In this document: positions 1 to 7,390 of the stretch, one piece after another
How the letters are laid out: each line of letters begins with the position of its first letter
Numbering within the stretch: position 1 is the stretch's first letter
Origin: Neptuniibacter marinus
Lineage (GTDB): Bacteria > Pseudomonadota > Gammaproteobacteria > Pseudomonadales > Balneatricaceae
Assembly (NCBI RefSeq): GCF_001597725.1
Contig: NZ_LUTR01000028.1
Span: forward strand, 1 to 40,614
DNA: 40,614 bases
Direction: 5' to 3'
Notes under the pieces: generated by a model
Seen by the model: only the letters and a program-made list of their open reading frames with translations
Told to the model about the DNA's origin: nothing
Database searches by the model: none
Translations under genes and position numbers: made by a program

Positions 1-81
1 CGTGCGGAAGCGGTGGTTAATAATCCAGATGAGTTTACCTTCCGAAATGAGCGTAACTCTAAAGTATTTGCTAAGGGGTAG
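1..81 (+). CDS. 3' end of an unidentified gene (partial)
   Basis: An open frame runs from the first base of the window to a TAG at 79-81, giving the last 26 residues of a protein whose start lies outside the window. The tail is charged and ends in ...SKVFAKG. It shows no recognisable domain. The frame is supported by its uninterrupted reading and by a strong terminator hairpin 21 bases after the stop. I do not recognise the product. Given the neighbouring pqqA and AcoR-type regulator it could belong to a PQQ-dependent oxidation cluster, but that is inference from context only. Confidence 0.5.
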   Translation, partial: RAEAVVNNPDEFTFRNERNSKVFAKG

Positions 82-102
82 CGATTCTCTATGGTCATAT
101 CT

Positions 103-145
103 GCGAGAGGTTTAATCCTCTCGCATTCATTCTGTTTTTCTTTTT
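103..145 (+). terminator. Rho-independent terminator after the partial gene
   Basis: A perfect 8-bp stem, GCGAGAGG (103-110) with CCTCTCGC (117-124), has a 6-base loop and is followed within 15 bases by two T-rich runs. It ends transcription of the partial plus-strand gene and lies just beyond the convergent minus-strand gene that ends at 144. The T-rich side favours the plus strand. Confidence 0.75.
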
Positions 146-1373
146 AAGCGGTCGCGTATTCAACCAGAGGAATAGCGCGAGTGACTATCCAATAGCTTGA
201 TACGGCGAGCGTACCTAAAGAAACATAATAAGGAAGCGGTTTGTTGAATATAAGCTTCTTACTGAGCAGTGAAGTAAGTACAAAAATCACTATATAGATA
301 AATAACTGTCCTGCCTCTATTCCAAGATTGAAACCGAGAAGGTTAATAAGACTCGTTTGAGCTCCCTCCTGTGCTAGTTCGCTAAATACAAATGAGAAAC
401 CAAAGCCATGAATAACGCCGATAATAAGTAGGGGTGTTGTGCCTAAATGTTGTGCTTTATTAAAAAGCAGTGCGATGGCTGTTATGCCAATGGTTAGAGC
501 AATTAAGAGTTCGATACATGGGGTAAAAAGAGGAGATGATATCGGTGCGCTGTCTCCTACGAATAAACTAAATGAGTGTCCAATCGTAAAGGCTGTGGCG
601 AGTGATAAAAGCCTTAAGAAGGTTGGAGCACTAAAAAACAATAAGACGACGAAAAGCACGTGGTCTAAACCAATCAAAATATGACTAAACCCATCCTTAA
701 ATCCGCCCATTAATTTATGAGAAAGCGTAGGCTGATGCTGAGAGGAGTAGTCTAAAACCCCGACGGTAGTTTCAGAGATCTGTTGCTCATCTATGTGGAG
801 AGTAATGATGTTAGCTAATCGAGTGATGGCGTTAAACTTATCTCCTAAATAGCTTGTGATCGTAATATCATTTTCGACAATTGATGTATTCGGCAAGCGC
901 AATTGAATATCAATGCCTGAATCAAATAGCTTGGTTGCGTCGGGAGTGATGACCAGCTCTCCGTTAAAATTTTCTAGTGCAGTATCTAGGTCACTGAATG
1001 GTTTCCGGCTATCGGTATTAAAAATATGTATCTGTTCAACAGAGAAGGGCTGAGTAGCGCCATCTTTTGTGAATGTGTAGCCTTGGCTGATGTAGTTTTT
1101 TAAACGATCAAGCGTTGTTCGCACTTCATCATGCTTAATAAAATAATCATTCCCTTCAGGTGCAGCTCTTTTTTCTGTGAACGGTAGGTCTTGATTGCTA
1201 TCTATACCTTGCCATGTGTTGTCTAGAAGGACTAGAGGTAGGGGCATACGCATTAAGGCAATAGTGTCTTGGTTGTCTTGATAAAGATGGATTATACGGG
1301 GTTCAAAATGCGTGAAATGCGCTTGAGCGATTGAACAGAATAGTAGTGTAAATAGTGCGAATATTTTTTTCAT
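144..1373 (-). CDS. HupE/UreJ_2 family membrane protein with N-terminal periplasmic domain
   Basis: This 409-residue protein begins with a Sec signal peptide (MKKIFALFTLLFCSIAQA), followed by about 190 soluble residues and then a six- to seven-helix membrane domain. The membrane part has the family features KDGFSHILIGLDHVLFV, an FTIGHSFSL helix and VIHGFGFSFVF, with histidines in membrane segments that suggest metal or small-ion handling. Relatives (HupE/UreJ) are associated with nickel or cobalt uptake, but this long secreted-domain subfamily has no settled substrate. The ATG at 1373 is chosen over an upstream GTG at 1385 because AAGGTG lies 9 bases before the ATG and overlaps the GTG. It probably shares a transcript with the VOC gene 83 bases upstream. 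Confidence 0.8.
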   Translation of the reverse strand: MKKIFALFTLLFCSIAQAHFTHFEPRIIHLYQDNQDTIALMRMPLPLVLLDNTWQGIDSNQDLPFTEKRAAPEGNDYFIKHDEVRTTLDRLKNYISQGYTFTKDGATQPFSVEQIHIFNTDSRKPFSDLDTALENFNGELVITPDATKLFDSGIDIQLRLPNTSIVENDITITSYLGDKFNAITRLANIITLHIDEQQISETTVGVLDYSSQHQPTLSHKLMGGFKDGFSHILIGLDHVLFVVLLFFSAPTFLRLLSLATAFTIGHSFSLFVGDSAPISSPLFTPCIELLIALTIGITAIALLFNKAQHLGTTPLLIIGVIHGFGFSFVFSELAQEGAQTSLINLLGFNLGIEAGQLFIYIVIFVLTSLLSKKLIFNKPLPYYVSLGTLAVSSYWIVTRAIPLVEYATA

Positions 1374-1456
1374 TATTTTGGCCACCTTCTATTCATAGCA
1401 CCACCTTAAAATGGAGGGGCTATGAATAGGGTTCAAATAGTAGAGTGAAGTATCTG

Positions 1457-2038
1457 TTAGTAGCGCGGGTCCCACATTCTACGACCGGTTTCTTTTTCAT
1501 AACCTTGGCCAAATGGGTAGCTAACAATCTCAAGCTGCATTCCCCATGGCGCCATGAAGTAAACCCAAGTTAGGCCTTTCATTCCAGTGTCAGTAAAGGT
1601 ATGAGGTTTACCCAGTATTTTTATCCCTTTCTGTTCCAAATATCCTACGGCTTTTTCCATGTCATCAACATAAAATGCAAGATGATGACCACCTATATCA
1701 CTATTGCGAGGGGGTGTTTGCTTTTGATCAGGTGCGGAATATTCAAAAATTTCTAGGGCTGGGCCATTACCGCAGCGCATAAGGTGAGCTGTTTTTATGA
1801 CGGCTTCCTTATCAACATTAAGGTTTTCTGTCATCCAATCATCTTCGAAAGGTCCAAAGGGTCCGATTGAGAAAAATGACTCACAGCCAATTACATCTTT
1901 AAAAAATGCAGTAGCTTCCTTCACGTTAGGAACGGTGAGACCAAGATGTTGAACGCCGCGCATACCAGGCATTCCTGCCTGGGCGATTTGGGATGCCAAA
2001 AGGAAGATAAGTACTGTAAGTATTTTTGTTTTTTTCAT
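1457..2038 (-). CDS. Exported VOC (glyoxalase/dioxygenase fold) protein
   Basis: This 193-residue protein has a signal peptide (MKKTKILTVLIFLLASQIAQA) and a VOC domain of two beta-alpha-beta-beta-beta modules. The four expected metal-ligand positions are visible: His in VQHLGLTV, Glu in ALEIFEY, His in GGHHLAFYV and Glu in QLEIVSYP, so a mononuclear metal site is likely. The substrate cannot be read from sequence; VOC proteins include glyoxalases, epimerases, dioxygenases and binding proteins, and a periplasmic one is less common. The ATG at 2038 is used rather than GTG at 2083 because the signal peptide starts there and a possible sigma-54 promoter (2080-2094) would place the transcript start between them. 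It is followed in the same direction by the HupE/UreJ_2 gene. Confidence 0.8.
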   Translation of the reverse strand: MKKTKILTVLIFLLASQIAQAGMPGMRGVQHLGLTVPNVKEATAFFKDVIGCESFFSIGPFGPFEDDWMTENLNVDKEAVIKTAHLMRCGNGPALEIFEYSAPDQKQTPPRNSDIGGHHLAFYVDDMEKAVGYLEQKGIKILGKPHTFTDTGMKGLTWVYFMAPWGMQLEIVSYPFGQGYEKETGRRMWDPRY

Positions 2039-2079
2039 GTGTGTATTCCATGCTTTATTGGTGTTTATCTGGGAGGAAT

Positions 2080-2094
2080 ACACTTTTTGTGCCA
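2080..2094 (-). promoter_or_regulatory. Possible sigma-54 promoter for the VOC-HupE genes
   Basis: On the minus strand the sequence reads TGGCAC, five A residues, GTGT. The -24 element is perfect, but the -12 dinucleotide is GT instead of GC, so the match is imperfect. It would start transcription near 2068, about 30 bases before the VOC start codon. A dyad resembling an activator site lies about 105-120 bp upstream (2198-2217). Confidence 0.35.
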
Positions 2095-2197
2095 GTTGTT
2101 GGGTTGCTTTTTATACCCTACAGCTTATGCCCTACAGTGTCCGTATCTATTATGTTTTTTTAGGTATCGTGAGATGAAATATATTATTGAGCCACTC

Positions 2198-2227
2198 TGT
2201 TTCAGTCTTTTGAGTCAAAGTGTTTCA
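2198..2227. promoter_or_regulatory. Dyad TGTTTCA-N6-TGAGTCA with an extra half-site
   Basis: TGTTTCA (2198-2204) and TGAGTCA (2211-2217) form an inverted repeat, followed by another TGTTTCA at 2221-2227. A closely similar dyad occurs at 2682-2700. AcoR- and NifA-type activators bind TGT-N(10-14)-ACA-like upstream sites, so this is a candidate site for the activator encoded at 4154-6154. That assignment is inference. From 2228 to 2315 I see no gene. Confidence 0.45.
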
Positions 2228-2315
2228 TTATGTTTGATAGGACGGCTCAACTTGATTTGAGTTTGTTCTTATAAAGTATCTGTGAGCGGTAAGTTGACTT
2301 GGTGTTTGCTTAGAA

Positions 2316-2332
2316 CCCCTGCATAGCAGGGG
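2316..2332 (-). terminator. Hairpin downstream of pqqA
   Basis: CCCCTGC (2316-2322) and GCAGGGG (2326-2332) form a perfect 7-bp stem with a 3-base loop, 28 bases after the pqqA stop codon. There is no good T-run after it on the minus strand, so it may stabilise the short pqqA transcript or pause transcription rather than act as a classical terminator. Confidence 0.5.
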
Positions 2333-2360
2333 CGGGCACGTATGTATTAAGATTTTTTAC

Positions 2361-2435
2361 TTAGCGGTTAGCAAAGTACATTGTTACTTCGAAACCAATT
2401 CTAAGGTCTTTATAAGCTGGTTTTGTCCAGTTCAT
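2361..2435 (-). CDS. pqqA: Coenzyme PQQ precursor peptide PqqA
   Basis: A 24-codon gene encodes the ribosomally made precursor of pyrroloquinoline quinone. The sequence has the PqqA signature: it starts MNWTKPAY, continues with [15 protein letters not shown], and has the conserved Glu16 and Tyr20 in an E-x3-Y arrangement. These are the two residues that PqqE cross-links (with PqqD as peptide chaperone) and that become PQQ. AAGGA sits 7 bases before the ATG. No pqqB, pqqC, pqqD or pqqE follows; the next minus-strand gene is the VOC protein about 320 bp away. It is therefore a solitary pqqA in this window, possibly a second copy, with the biosynthetic genes elsewhere. Confidence 0.92.
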   Translation of the reverse strand: MNWTKPAYKDLRIGFEVTMYFANR

Positions 2436-2681
2436 CGTTATTTCCTTTTTCAGTGTTTTTTAATAATTATTCGTGTGGCACTTCAGACCACAATTTGTAA
2501 AAGCAAAGATTATGCCGCATAGAGAGTCCTTGGTTTGGGTTTTAATAAAATATCAATTTTATTAGATGTTTTAGAGGCTAAAATCGCAGTACATAGGGGA
2601 GGGAGAGTGGGTAGAGCTCGTAACTGGTGAGAAGCCACCAGGTAGATATCTATTTAGATACCTTGTGTGGTTACTACAGAG
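2436..2681. other. Non-coding stretch upstream of pqqA and lipA
   Basis: This AT-rich stretch holds the upstream region of pqqA on the minus strand. It also has a small hairpin CTGGTG-AGAAGC-CACCAG near 2624-2641 and a second, weaker stem centred near 2652. I found no convincing sigma-54 site for pqqA and no open frame with coding character. Confidence 0.4.
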
Positions 2682-2700
2682 TGTTTCATTTCTTGAGACA
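2682..2700. promoter_or_regulatory. Dyad TGTTTCA-N5-TGAGACA, candidate activator site
   Basis: TGTTTCATTTCTTGAGACA is a near-perfect inverted repeat of the form TGT-N13-ACA. It lies about 100 bp upstream of the -24/-12 promoter at 2797, a normal distance for a sigma-54 enhancer site. A similar dyad lies at 2198. The likely binder is the AcoR-type activator at 4154-6154 (inference). Confidence 0.55.
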
Positions 2701-2796
2701 TACTGTGACGGTAGTGTTTTTTTTACGCCTAAGATGATTTCGGGATTGATGTTAATTCCCCTTTTTATTCAGAGGCTTATGTGTGTATTTTTTTAT

Positions 2797-2813
2797 TGGT
2801 CTAGGTTTTGCTT
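2797..2813 (+). promoter_or_regulatory. Sigma-54 (-24/-12) promoter driving the lipA leader
   Basis: TGGTCTAGGTTTTGCTT keeps the obligatory GG at 2798-2799 and GC at 2810-2811 with exactly 10 bases between them, and the -12 box TTGCTT matches consensus. The predicted start is near 2823, leaving a leader of about 180 nt before lipA. The position relative to the dyad at 2682 supports a functional sigma-54 unit. Confidence 0.65.
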
Positions 2814-2858
2814 TGTTTGTGGCTAAGGTTAAGGTGATTATTTAAATAGTAGGTGTAT

Positions 2859-2912
2859 ATGGACGTTAACGTACTTTTTTTATGTCTCATTTATCTGGAA
2901 GTTGAAAGTTAA
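2859..2912 (+). CDS. Possible 17-residue leader peptide in the lipA leader
   Basis: An ATG at 2859 preceded by AGGTG opens a short frame encoding MDVNVLFLCLIYLEVES, ending with TAA at 2910-2912. It lies between the predicted sigma-54 start and the terminator hairpin at 2957. There is no homology to lean on. It could be a leader peptide or a chance ORF. Confidence 0.25.
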   Translation: MDVNVLFLCLIYLEVES

Positions 2913-2956
2913 GGTTGTTGTCACCTCCGCTTCTGCGCTCCCAAAGCAGAACTTTT

Positions 2957-2988
2957 GAGCGCGTATAACGCGCTCCTTTTTATTTTTT
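2957..2988 (+). terminator. Terminator hairpin inside the lipA leader (attenuator or sRNA end)
   Basis: GAGCGCG (2957-2963) pairs with CGCGCTC (2969-2975) over a 5-base loop and is followed by a run rich in T, the normal form of an intrinsic terminator. It ends 17-20 bases before the lipA start. An upstream GCGCTC (2935-2940) could pair with GAGCGC (2957-2962) instead, and TTCTGC (2931-2936) with GCAGAA (2946-2951). The two structures are mutually exclusive, as in an attenuator. Alternatively the terminator ends a separate RNA of about 160 nt. Confidence 0.7.
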
Positions 2989-3004
2989 GGAGTTTTCCGT
3001 TGTT

Positions 3005-3949
3005 ATGCAGAAAGTAAGTATTAAACAGGGAATAAAACAAAGAGGTCAGGACAAGGTTGACCGTATTCCTGTAAAAATTGTGCCCACAACTAGAGAGGAT
3101 CAGCTTAGAAAGCCCGATTGGCTTCGTGTACGCTATAACAATTCACCCAAGGTTGATGGGATAAAGCAGACCTTACGTCAGCATAGTTTAGCATCAGTCT
3201 GTGAAGAGGCTAGTTGCCCTAATTTGTATGAATGTTTTAGTAAAGGTACTGCGACCTTTATGATTATGGGAGATATCTGTACTCGCCGTTGCCCTTTTTG
3301 TGATGTTGCTCATGGACGGCCCAATCAGCTGGATAGCGATGAACCGGCAAAACTGGCTGAAGCGGTTACGAGTATGGGATTAAAATATGTCGTGATTACG
3401 TCAGTAGATAGAGATGACCTTCGTGATGGGGGAGCTGGTCACTTTGTTTCTTGCATTAAGGAAATTCGTCAACGAAGTGAACATATCAGAATCGAATGTT
3501 TAGTACCTGATTTTCGTGGTCGATTAAACGATGCTATCGATAAATTTAAAGATTGTGTGCCTGATGTACTGAACCATAATCTCGAATCAGTTCCGCGTCT
3601 TTATAAAAAGATTCGTCCAGGTTCTAACTACGAAGAATCGTTGCGCCTGCTTAAAACCTTTAAAGAGCACCATCCTGAGATTATGACAAAGTCAGGTATT
3701 ATGTTGGGGTTAGGTGAAAGTGAAAGCGAAATTCATGAGGTGATGAGGGCGCTGAGAGAAGCTGATGTGGATATGATTACCATTGGTCAATACTTGCAAC
3801 CGAGCAAGCATCATCTCCCTGTTGATCGCTATGTAACACCTGAAGAGTTTGATCGATTACATGATATGGCAATTGACATGGGGTTTGTGCATGCAGCATG
3901 TGGTCCTTTGGTAAGGTCTTCCTATCATGCTGATGAGTATTCGTTCTGA
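3005..3949 (+). CDS. lipA: Lipoyl synthase
   Basis: This 314-residue radical SAM enzyme inserts two sulfurs into octanoyl groups on lipoyl domains of 2-oxoacid or acetoin dehydrogenases. The radical SAM motif CTRRCPFC (C-x3-C-x2-C) and the auxiliary cluster motif [12 protein letters not shown] (C-x4-C-x5-C) are both present, as is the C-terminal RSSYHADE with the cluster-binding serine. The ATG at 3005 is preferred over a TTG at 2987; TGGAG lies about 12 bases upstream. There is no lipB next to it. Its place beside an AcoR-type activator and behind a sigma-54 promoter suggests an inducible, pathway-specific lipA, perhaps a second copy (inference). Confidence 0.93.
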   Translation: MQKVSIKQGIKQRGQDKVDRIPVKIVPTTREDQLRKPDWLRVRYNNSPKVDGIKQTLRQHSLASVCEEASCPNLYECFSKGTATFMIMGDICTRRCPFCDVAHGRPNQLDSDEPAKLAEAVTSMGLKYVVITSVDRDDLRDGGAGHFVSCIKEIRQRSEHIRIECLVPDFRGRLNDAIDKFKDCVPDVLNHNLESVPRLYKKIRPGSNYEESLRLLKTFKEHHPEIMTKSGIMLGLGESESEIHEVMRALREADVDMITIGQYLQPSKHHLPVDRYVTPEEFDRLHDMAIDMGFVHAACGPLVRSSYHADEYSF

Positions 3950-4153
3950 TGGGACGTGTGAACTATAATGTACGACATTGTGACGTTAAATATGGCAAAA
4001 AACGCTTATGGTTTAAGGGTATATTGTGGTAATTTTGGTAAATAACTGTTGCATATATGCCCTGATGTGCCGCAGACTGACACAACTATAAATATAAAAA
4101 TCACCTTGTCTTATGCATTATATAAGCTAGGCAAGGAGTGAGCAGGTGAAATA

Positions 4154-6154
4154 ATGTCTTCTAAAAGTGCAGATCGTTCTGATACTAAGAGTTTTCACAG
4201 GATGAAAACTCCAAAAAGCGGAGATACTTTAACTGATAGATACATTGAAAGCTCTTGGGAGCGGTGTCGAGACAGATATAAAATCTCGGAACATGTTGAT
4301 GTGGAGTTGGTAGCACTAACTGATTCTGAAATTAAAGAACACCAAGGGCCTTTAGAAAAGCTATTAAATGATTCGGTCGAAGTTTTTGATAAAATTCGAA
4401 CCTTATCTAAACATAGTGGTTATACCGTTCTTATTACCAATGAAGAAGGTGTTGCGGTTAAATCATTTGCTGAGTCAAGTGTAGGCCATGATTTGGTAGC
4501 AAAAGGGCTACGACAAGGTACTTTGTGGTCAGAAAGCATTGTTGGGACAAATGGCGTAGGTACATGCTTAACGGAGTGTAGTCCCGTCACCGTTTATGCT
4601 GAAGAGCATTACGGTAGTAACTTACAGGGATTTAGTTGTTCAGCAGCACCGCTGATCTCTCCAGATGGAACACCTTTTGGTGCTATTGATGCTTCCACCT
4701 TTGCGACAGGGAATCGTTTGGGGCAGGCGCTGGCACTAAATATGGTGTGTGAAACCGCCGATGAAATCGAAGCGATAGTGTTTAAAGATGCGTATGTTAA
4801 TCAACGTGTAATTAGCTTTTCGGTTTCACCTGTTGTTTCTATTACAAAAGCCTTAGTTGCCGTTAATGAAAGTGGTACTATCGTCGCTGCAACGACCCCC
4901 ATTCTATTGACATTAGGCTGTCGCGATCGCTATGAAATTGTTGGCAAAAAGTTTCAAGATATTTTTGATTTAAGCTTCGAGCAGTTAGAGTCGGCCGGAT
5001 CGGGCGCTGTTGAGCACTATATGCAGGTTATGGGTAAGCCTTACAAATTTCATGCGAGCTTACTACAAAATACTGCTTACTCTGTGCAGAAGTCGCAGCC
5101 GAGGATTGCGACATCAAGACCCTTAACGGTTGAAAGCTCTGTGCCAACCGATACCCCCTTAGTGTTGGCTGCAGGTAAGGAGCCTGCACTGTTAAGACAG
5201 GCAACGCGCTGCCAAAAAATTGTTAATAAAGGCATTAGCATTCTTTTACAAGGGGAGACTGGGACGGGTAAGGAAGTTTGGGCACGTGCTTTGCATCAGA
5301 GCAGTAACCGCGCGGACAAACCATTTATTACGTTGAACTGTGCAGCTATTCCTGAATCGTTGATAGAAAGTGAGTTATTTGGTTATGGTGCTGGTACGTT
5401 TACTGGCGGCCTTAAAACTGGCAAGGTTGGTAAAATTCAAGCTAGTGATGGTGGTACCTTATTTCTTGATGAGATAGGTGATATGCCATTAGAGCTGCAA
5501 GCTAGTTTGCTGCGTGTACTGGCAGAAAGTGAAATTATCCCATTAGGTGAACATGAGCCTGTCCCCGTCAGTTTAAATGTTATTTGCGCGACTCACCGTG
5601 ATCTAAAAGAGTATGTGGCCCGTGGAGAGTTTAGGGAAGATCTATACTATCGTATTGGTGGCTTCCAAGTCTCATTGCCGAGCTTGCGTCAACGTAGCGA
5701 TCAACAGGTAATTATAGATAAAGTGCTAAGTGGCCTCTGTCTTGATGAAGGGGAAGCTGAGACTGTAGATATTGATCAGAAAGCGATGGATATCTTAACT
5801 GCCTATAGTTGGCCTGGAAATATTCGACAGCTTAAAAATGTTCTTCAATATGCCTTATGTATGAAAGAAGGAGATATTATCTGCGTCGAAGATTTACCTG
5901 ATGAGGTTTTTTCAAATGAAGAGCGTTTGTTGAATGAGCAAGAGCTTAATAGCAATACTCCGCCTTTACGGGTTTTATCTATTTCAAGTGAATCTGGAAA
6001 CCTTTCAGAGAAAGAGGCGTTGGAAAATATATTGGAGCAACATCGTTGGGTTGTTACCCGCGCGGCTAAAGCAATGGGCGTGAGTCGATCAACGCTGCAT
6101 CGCAAAATTAAAAAATACGGACTTCTGAGTGAGGATCAGCTTTCAGATCATTGA
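4154..6154 (+). CDS. AcoR-type sigma-54-dependent transcriptional activator
   Basis: This 666-residue activator has an N-terminal GAF-like sensory region (about 70-210), a PAS-like stretch (about 230-300), an AAA+ domain and a C-terminal Fis-type helix-turn-helix. The Walker A is GETGTGKE (367-374), Walker B is GGTLFLDEIGD and the arginine finger region is FREDLYYRI. The sigma-54 contact loop reads GTFTGG (414-419) instead of the usual GAFTGA. The HTH is AAKAMGVSRSTLHRKIKKYG near 638-657. This layout matches AcoR, which responds to acetoin or related small molecules; the ligand here is unknown. AGGTGA precedes the ATG. It probably acts on the dyads at 2198 and 2682. Confidence 0.88.
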   Translation: MSSKSADRSDTKSFHRMKTPKSGDTLTDRYIESSWERCRDRYKISEHVDVELVALTDSEIKEHQGPLEKLLNDSVEVFDKIRTLSKHSGYTVLITNEEGVAVKSFAESSVGHDLVAKGLRQGTLWSESIVGTNGVGTCLTECSPVTVYAEEHYGSNLQGFSCSAAPLISPDGTPFGAIDASTFATGNRLGQALALNMVCETADEIEAIVFKDAYVNQRVISFSVSPVVSITKALVAVNESGTIVAATTPILLTLGCRDRYEIVGKKFQDIFDLSFEQLESAGSGAVEHYMQVMGKPYKFHASLLQNTAYSVQKSQPRIATSRPLTVESSVPTDTPLVLAAGKEPALLRQATRCQKIVNKGISILLQGETGTGKEVWARALHQSSNRADKPFITLNCAAIPESLIESELFGYGAGTFTGGLKTGKVGKIQASDGGTLFLDEIGDMPLELQASLLRVLAESEIIPLGEHEPVPVSLNVICATHRDLKEYVARGEFREDLYYRIGGFQVSLPSLRQRSDQQVIIDKVLSGLCLDEGEAETVDIDQKAMDILTAYSWPGNIRQLKNVLQYALCMKEGDIICVEDLPDEVFSNEERLLNEQELNSNTPPLRVLSISSESGNLSEKEALENILEQHRWVVTRAAKAMGVSRSTLHRKIKKYGLLSEDQLSDH

Positions 6155-6178
6155 TGCTGACTCCATTGCTTAAAATAG

Positions 6179-6205
6179 GCCATGCCAAACGCATGGCTTT
6201 TTTTT
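6179..6205 (+). terminator. Rho-independent terminator after the sigma-54 activator
   Basis: GCCATGC (6179-6185) pairs with GCATGGC (6191-6197) over a 5-base loop, followed directly by eight T residues. It separates the activator gene from the moxR operon. Confidence 0.9.
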
Positions 6206-6364
6206 ATCTTTTTAATAAGAAGAGGCTGATTTTAATCATTGAAACTTCTTTGTAAATCGACAGTCAGAGGGTGTTGAACTGCCTTGAAATAAATAGAATT
6301 GACCTCATTTTTCAAGCGTTAACCCATTGAATTAACATAGTTAAAAGGTTCTAGGAGTAATGGA

Positions 6365-7372
6365 ATGACAGCAGATGTGGCAACTGAGACCGTTGAGGCG
6401 GTTGCGTTACAAGCGAAAGTGATGAGCCTGTCTGAGGCATTAAAAAAACGTGTGGTAGCTCAGGAAGAATTAATAGAGTACTTGTTAATTGCGCTGCTTA
6501 CCGATGGACATGTGCTGTTAGAAGGTCCACCTGGACTCGCAAAAACCCGTACGATTCATGCATTAAGTGACTTGCTCGAAGGCACCTTTCATCGCGCACA
6601 GTTTACACCAGATCTGTTACCTAGTGATATTACAGGTACGGAGATTTATAACACTCAAAAGGGGGAGTTTAGTTTTCGCCCGGGTCCTCTTTTTTGTAAT
6701 TTACTTTTGGCTGACGAGATCAACCGAGCACCGGCTAAAGTGCAATCAGCGTTGCTGGAAGCGATGGCCGAACGCCAAGTAACGGTGGCGGGTAAAACAT
6801 ACCCTTTAGCTAAATTTTTTATGGTGATGGCAACACAAAACCCGTTAGAGCAAGAGGGAACGTATCCTCTTCCAGAAGCTCAATTGGATCGTTTTATGTT
6901 GCATATTAGGGTTGATTATCCAGATCACGAACAGGAAAAAGAGATTCTCTCTCTTGTGCGAAATGAACACACATCAAGCCTAGGTGGCCAAACCAAATTG
7001 GCGGAGATTGCTTTGACTGAAGATGATCTCTTTCGTGTTCGCTCGTCCATTATGGGTACCTATATGGCCCCTAACCTTGAAGACTACTTAATTGCGCTTA
7101 TTATGGCGACTCGCGAGCCAGAGAAGTATGGGGATGATCTTAAAGGGAGTCTTGTGTTTGGGGCGAGTCCACGTGCCACAATCGCTTTAGATCGGGCGGT
7201 CCGGGCAAAAGCATGGTTAGCGGGTCGAGACTTCGTAACACCGGATGATATTCAAGAGATCGCCCCCAGTGTGCTGCGTCATCGAATTGGTTTAAGTTAC
7301 GTCGCAGAAGCTAAAGGGCTAGATAAAGATCAAATGATTGCAGAGCTTATTGCTCGCGTGGCTGTACCATAG
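6365..7372 (+). CDS. MoxR-family AAA+ ATPase
   Basis: This 335-residue AAA+ ATPase has Walker A GPPGLAKT (about 54-61), Walker B LLLADEINRAP, the sensor-1 region MATQNPLEQEGTYPLPEAQLDRF and the C-terminal AAA lid domain. MoxR ATPases act as chaperones with von Willebrand A proteins in the maturation or insertion of complexes, first known from methanol dehydrogenase, and several affect envelope stress tolerance. GGAG lies 7 bases before the ATG. It is the first gene of a six-gene operon with gaps or overlaps under 20 bases. The 160 bases before it show no promoter I would defend. Confidence 0.9.
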   Translation: MTADVATETVEAVALQAKVMSLSEALKKRVVAQEELIEYLLIALLTDGHVLLEGPPGLAKTRTIHALSDLLEGTFHRAQFTPDLLPSDITGTEIYNTQKGEFSFRPGPLFCNLLLADEINRAPAKVQSALLEAMAERQVTVAGKTYPLAKFFMVMATQNPLEQEGTYPLPEAQLDRFMLHIRVDYPDHEQEKEILSLVRNEHTSSLGGQTKLAEIALTEDDLFRVRSSIMGTYMAPNLEDYLIALIMATREPEKYGDDLKGSLVFGASPRATIALDRAVRAKAWLAGRDFVTPDDIQEIAPSVLRHRIGLSYVAEAKGLDKDQMIAELIARVAVP

Positions 7373-7390
7373 TAGTAGGCGGTAGTTTAT

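Noticed and set aside
439-684. Plus-strand ORF of 81 codons
   Set aside because: It lies wholly inside the HupE/UreJ_2 gene on the other strand and shows no domain or ribosome site.
1946-2260. Plus-strand ORF of 104 codons
   Set aside because: It overlaps the signal-peptide end of the VOC gene and the regulatory region. The translation looks like random AT-rich sequence.
2460-2520. Sigma-54 promoter around TGGCACTTCAGACC before lipA or, reversed, before pqqA
   Set aside because: The -24 half looks good, but no GC falls at the required -12 spacing on either strand.
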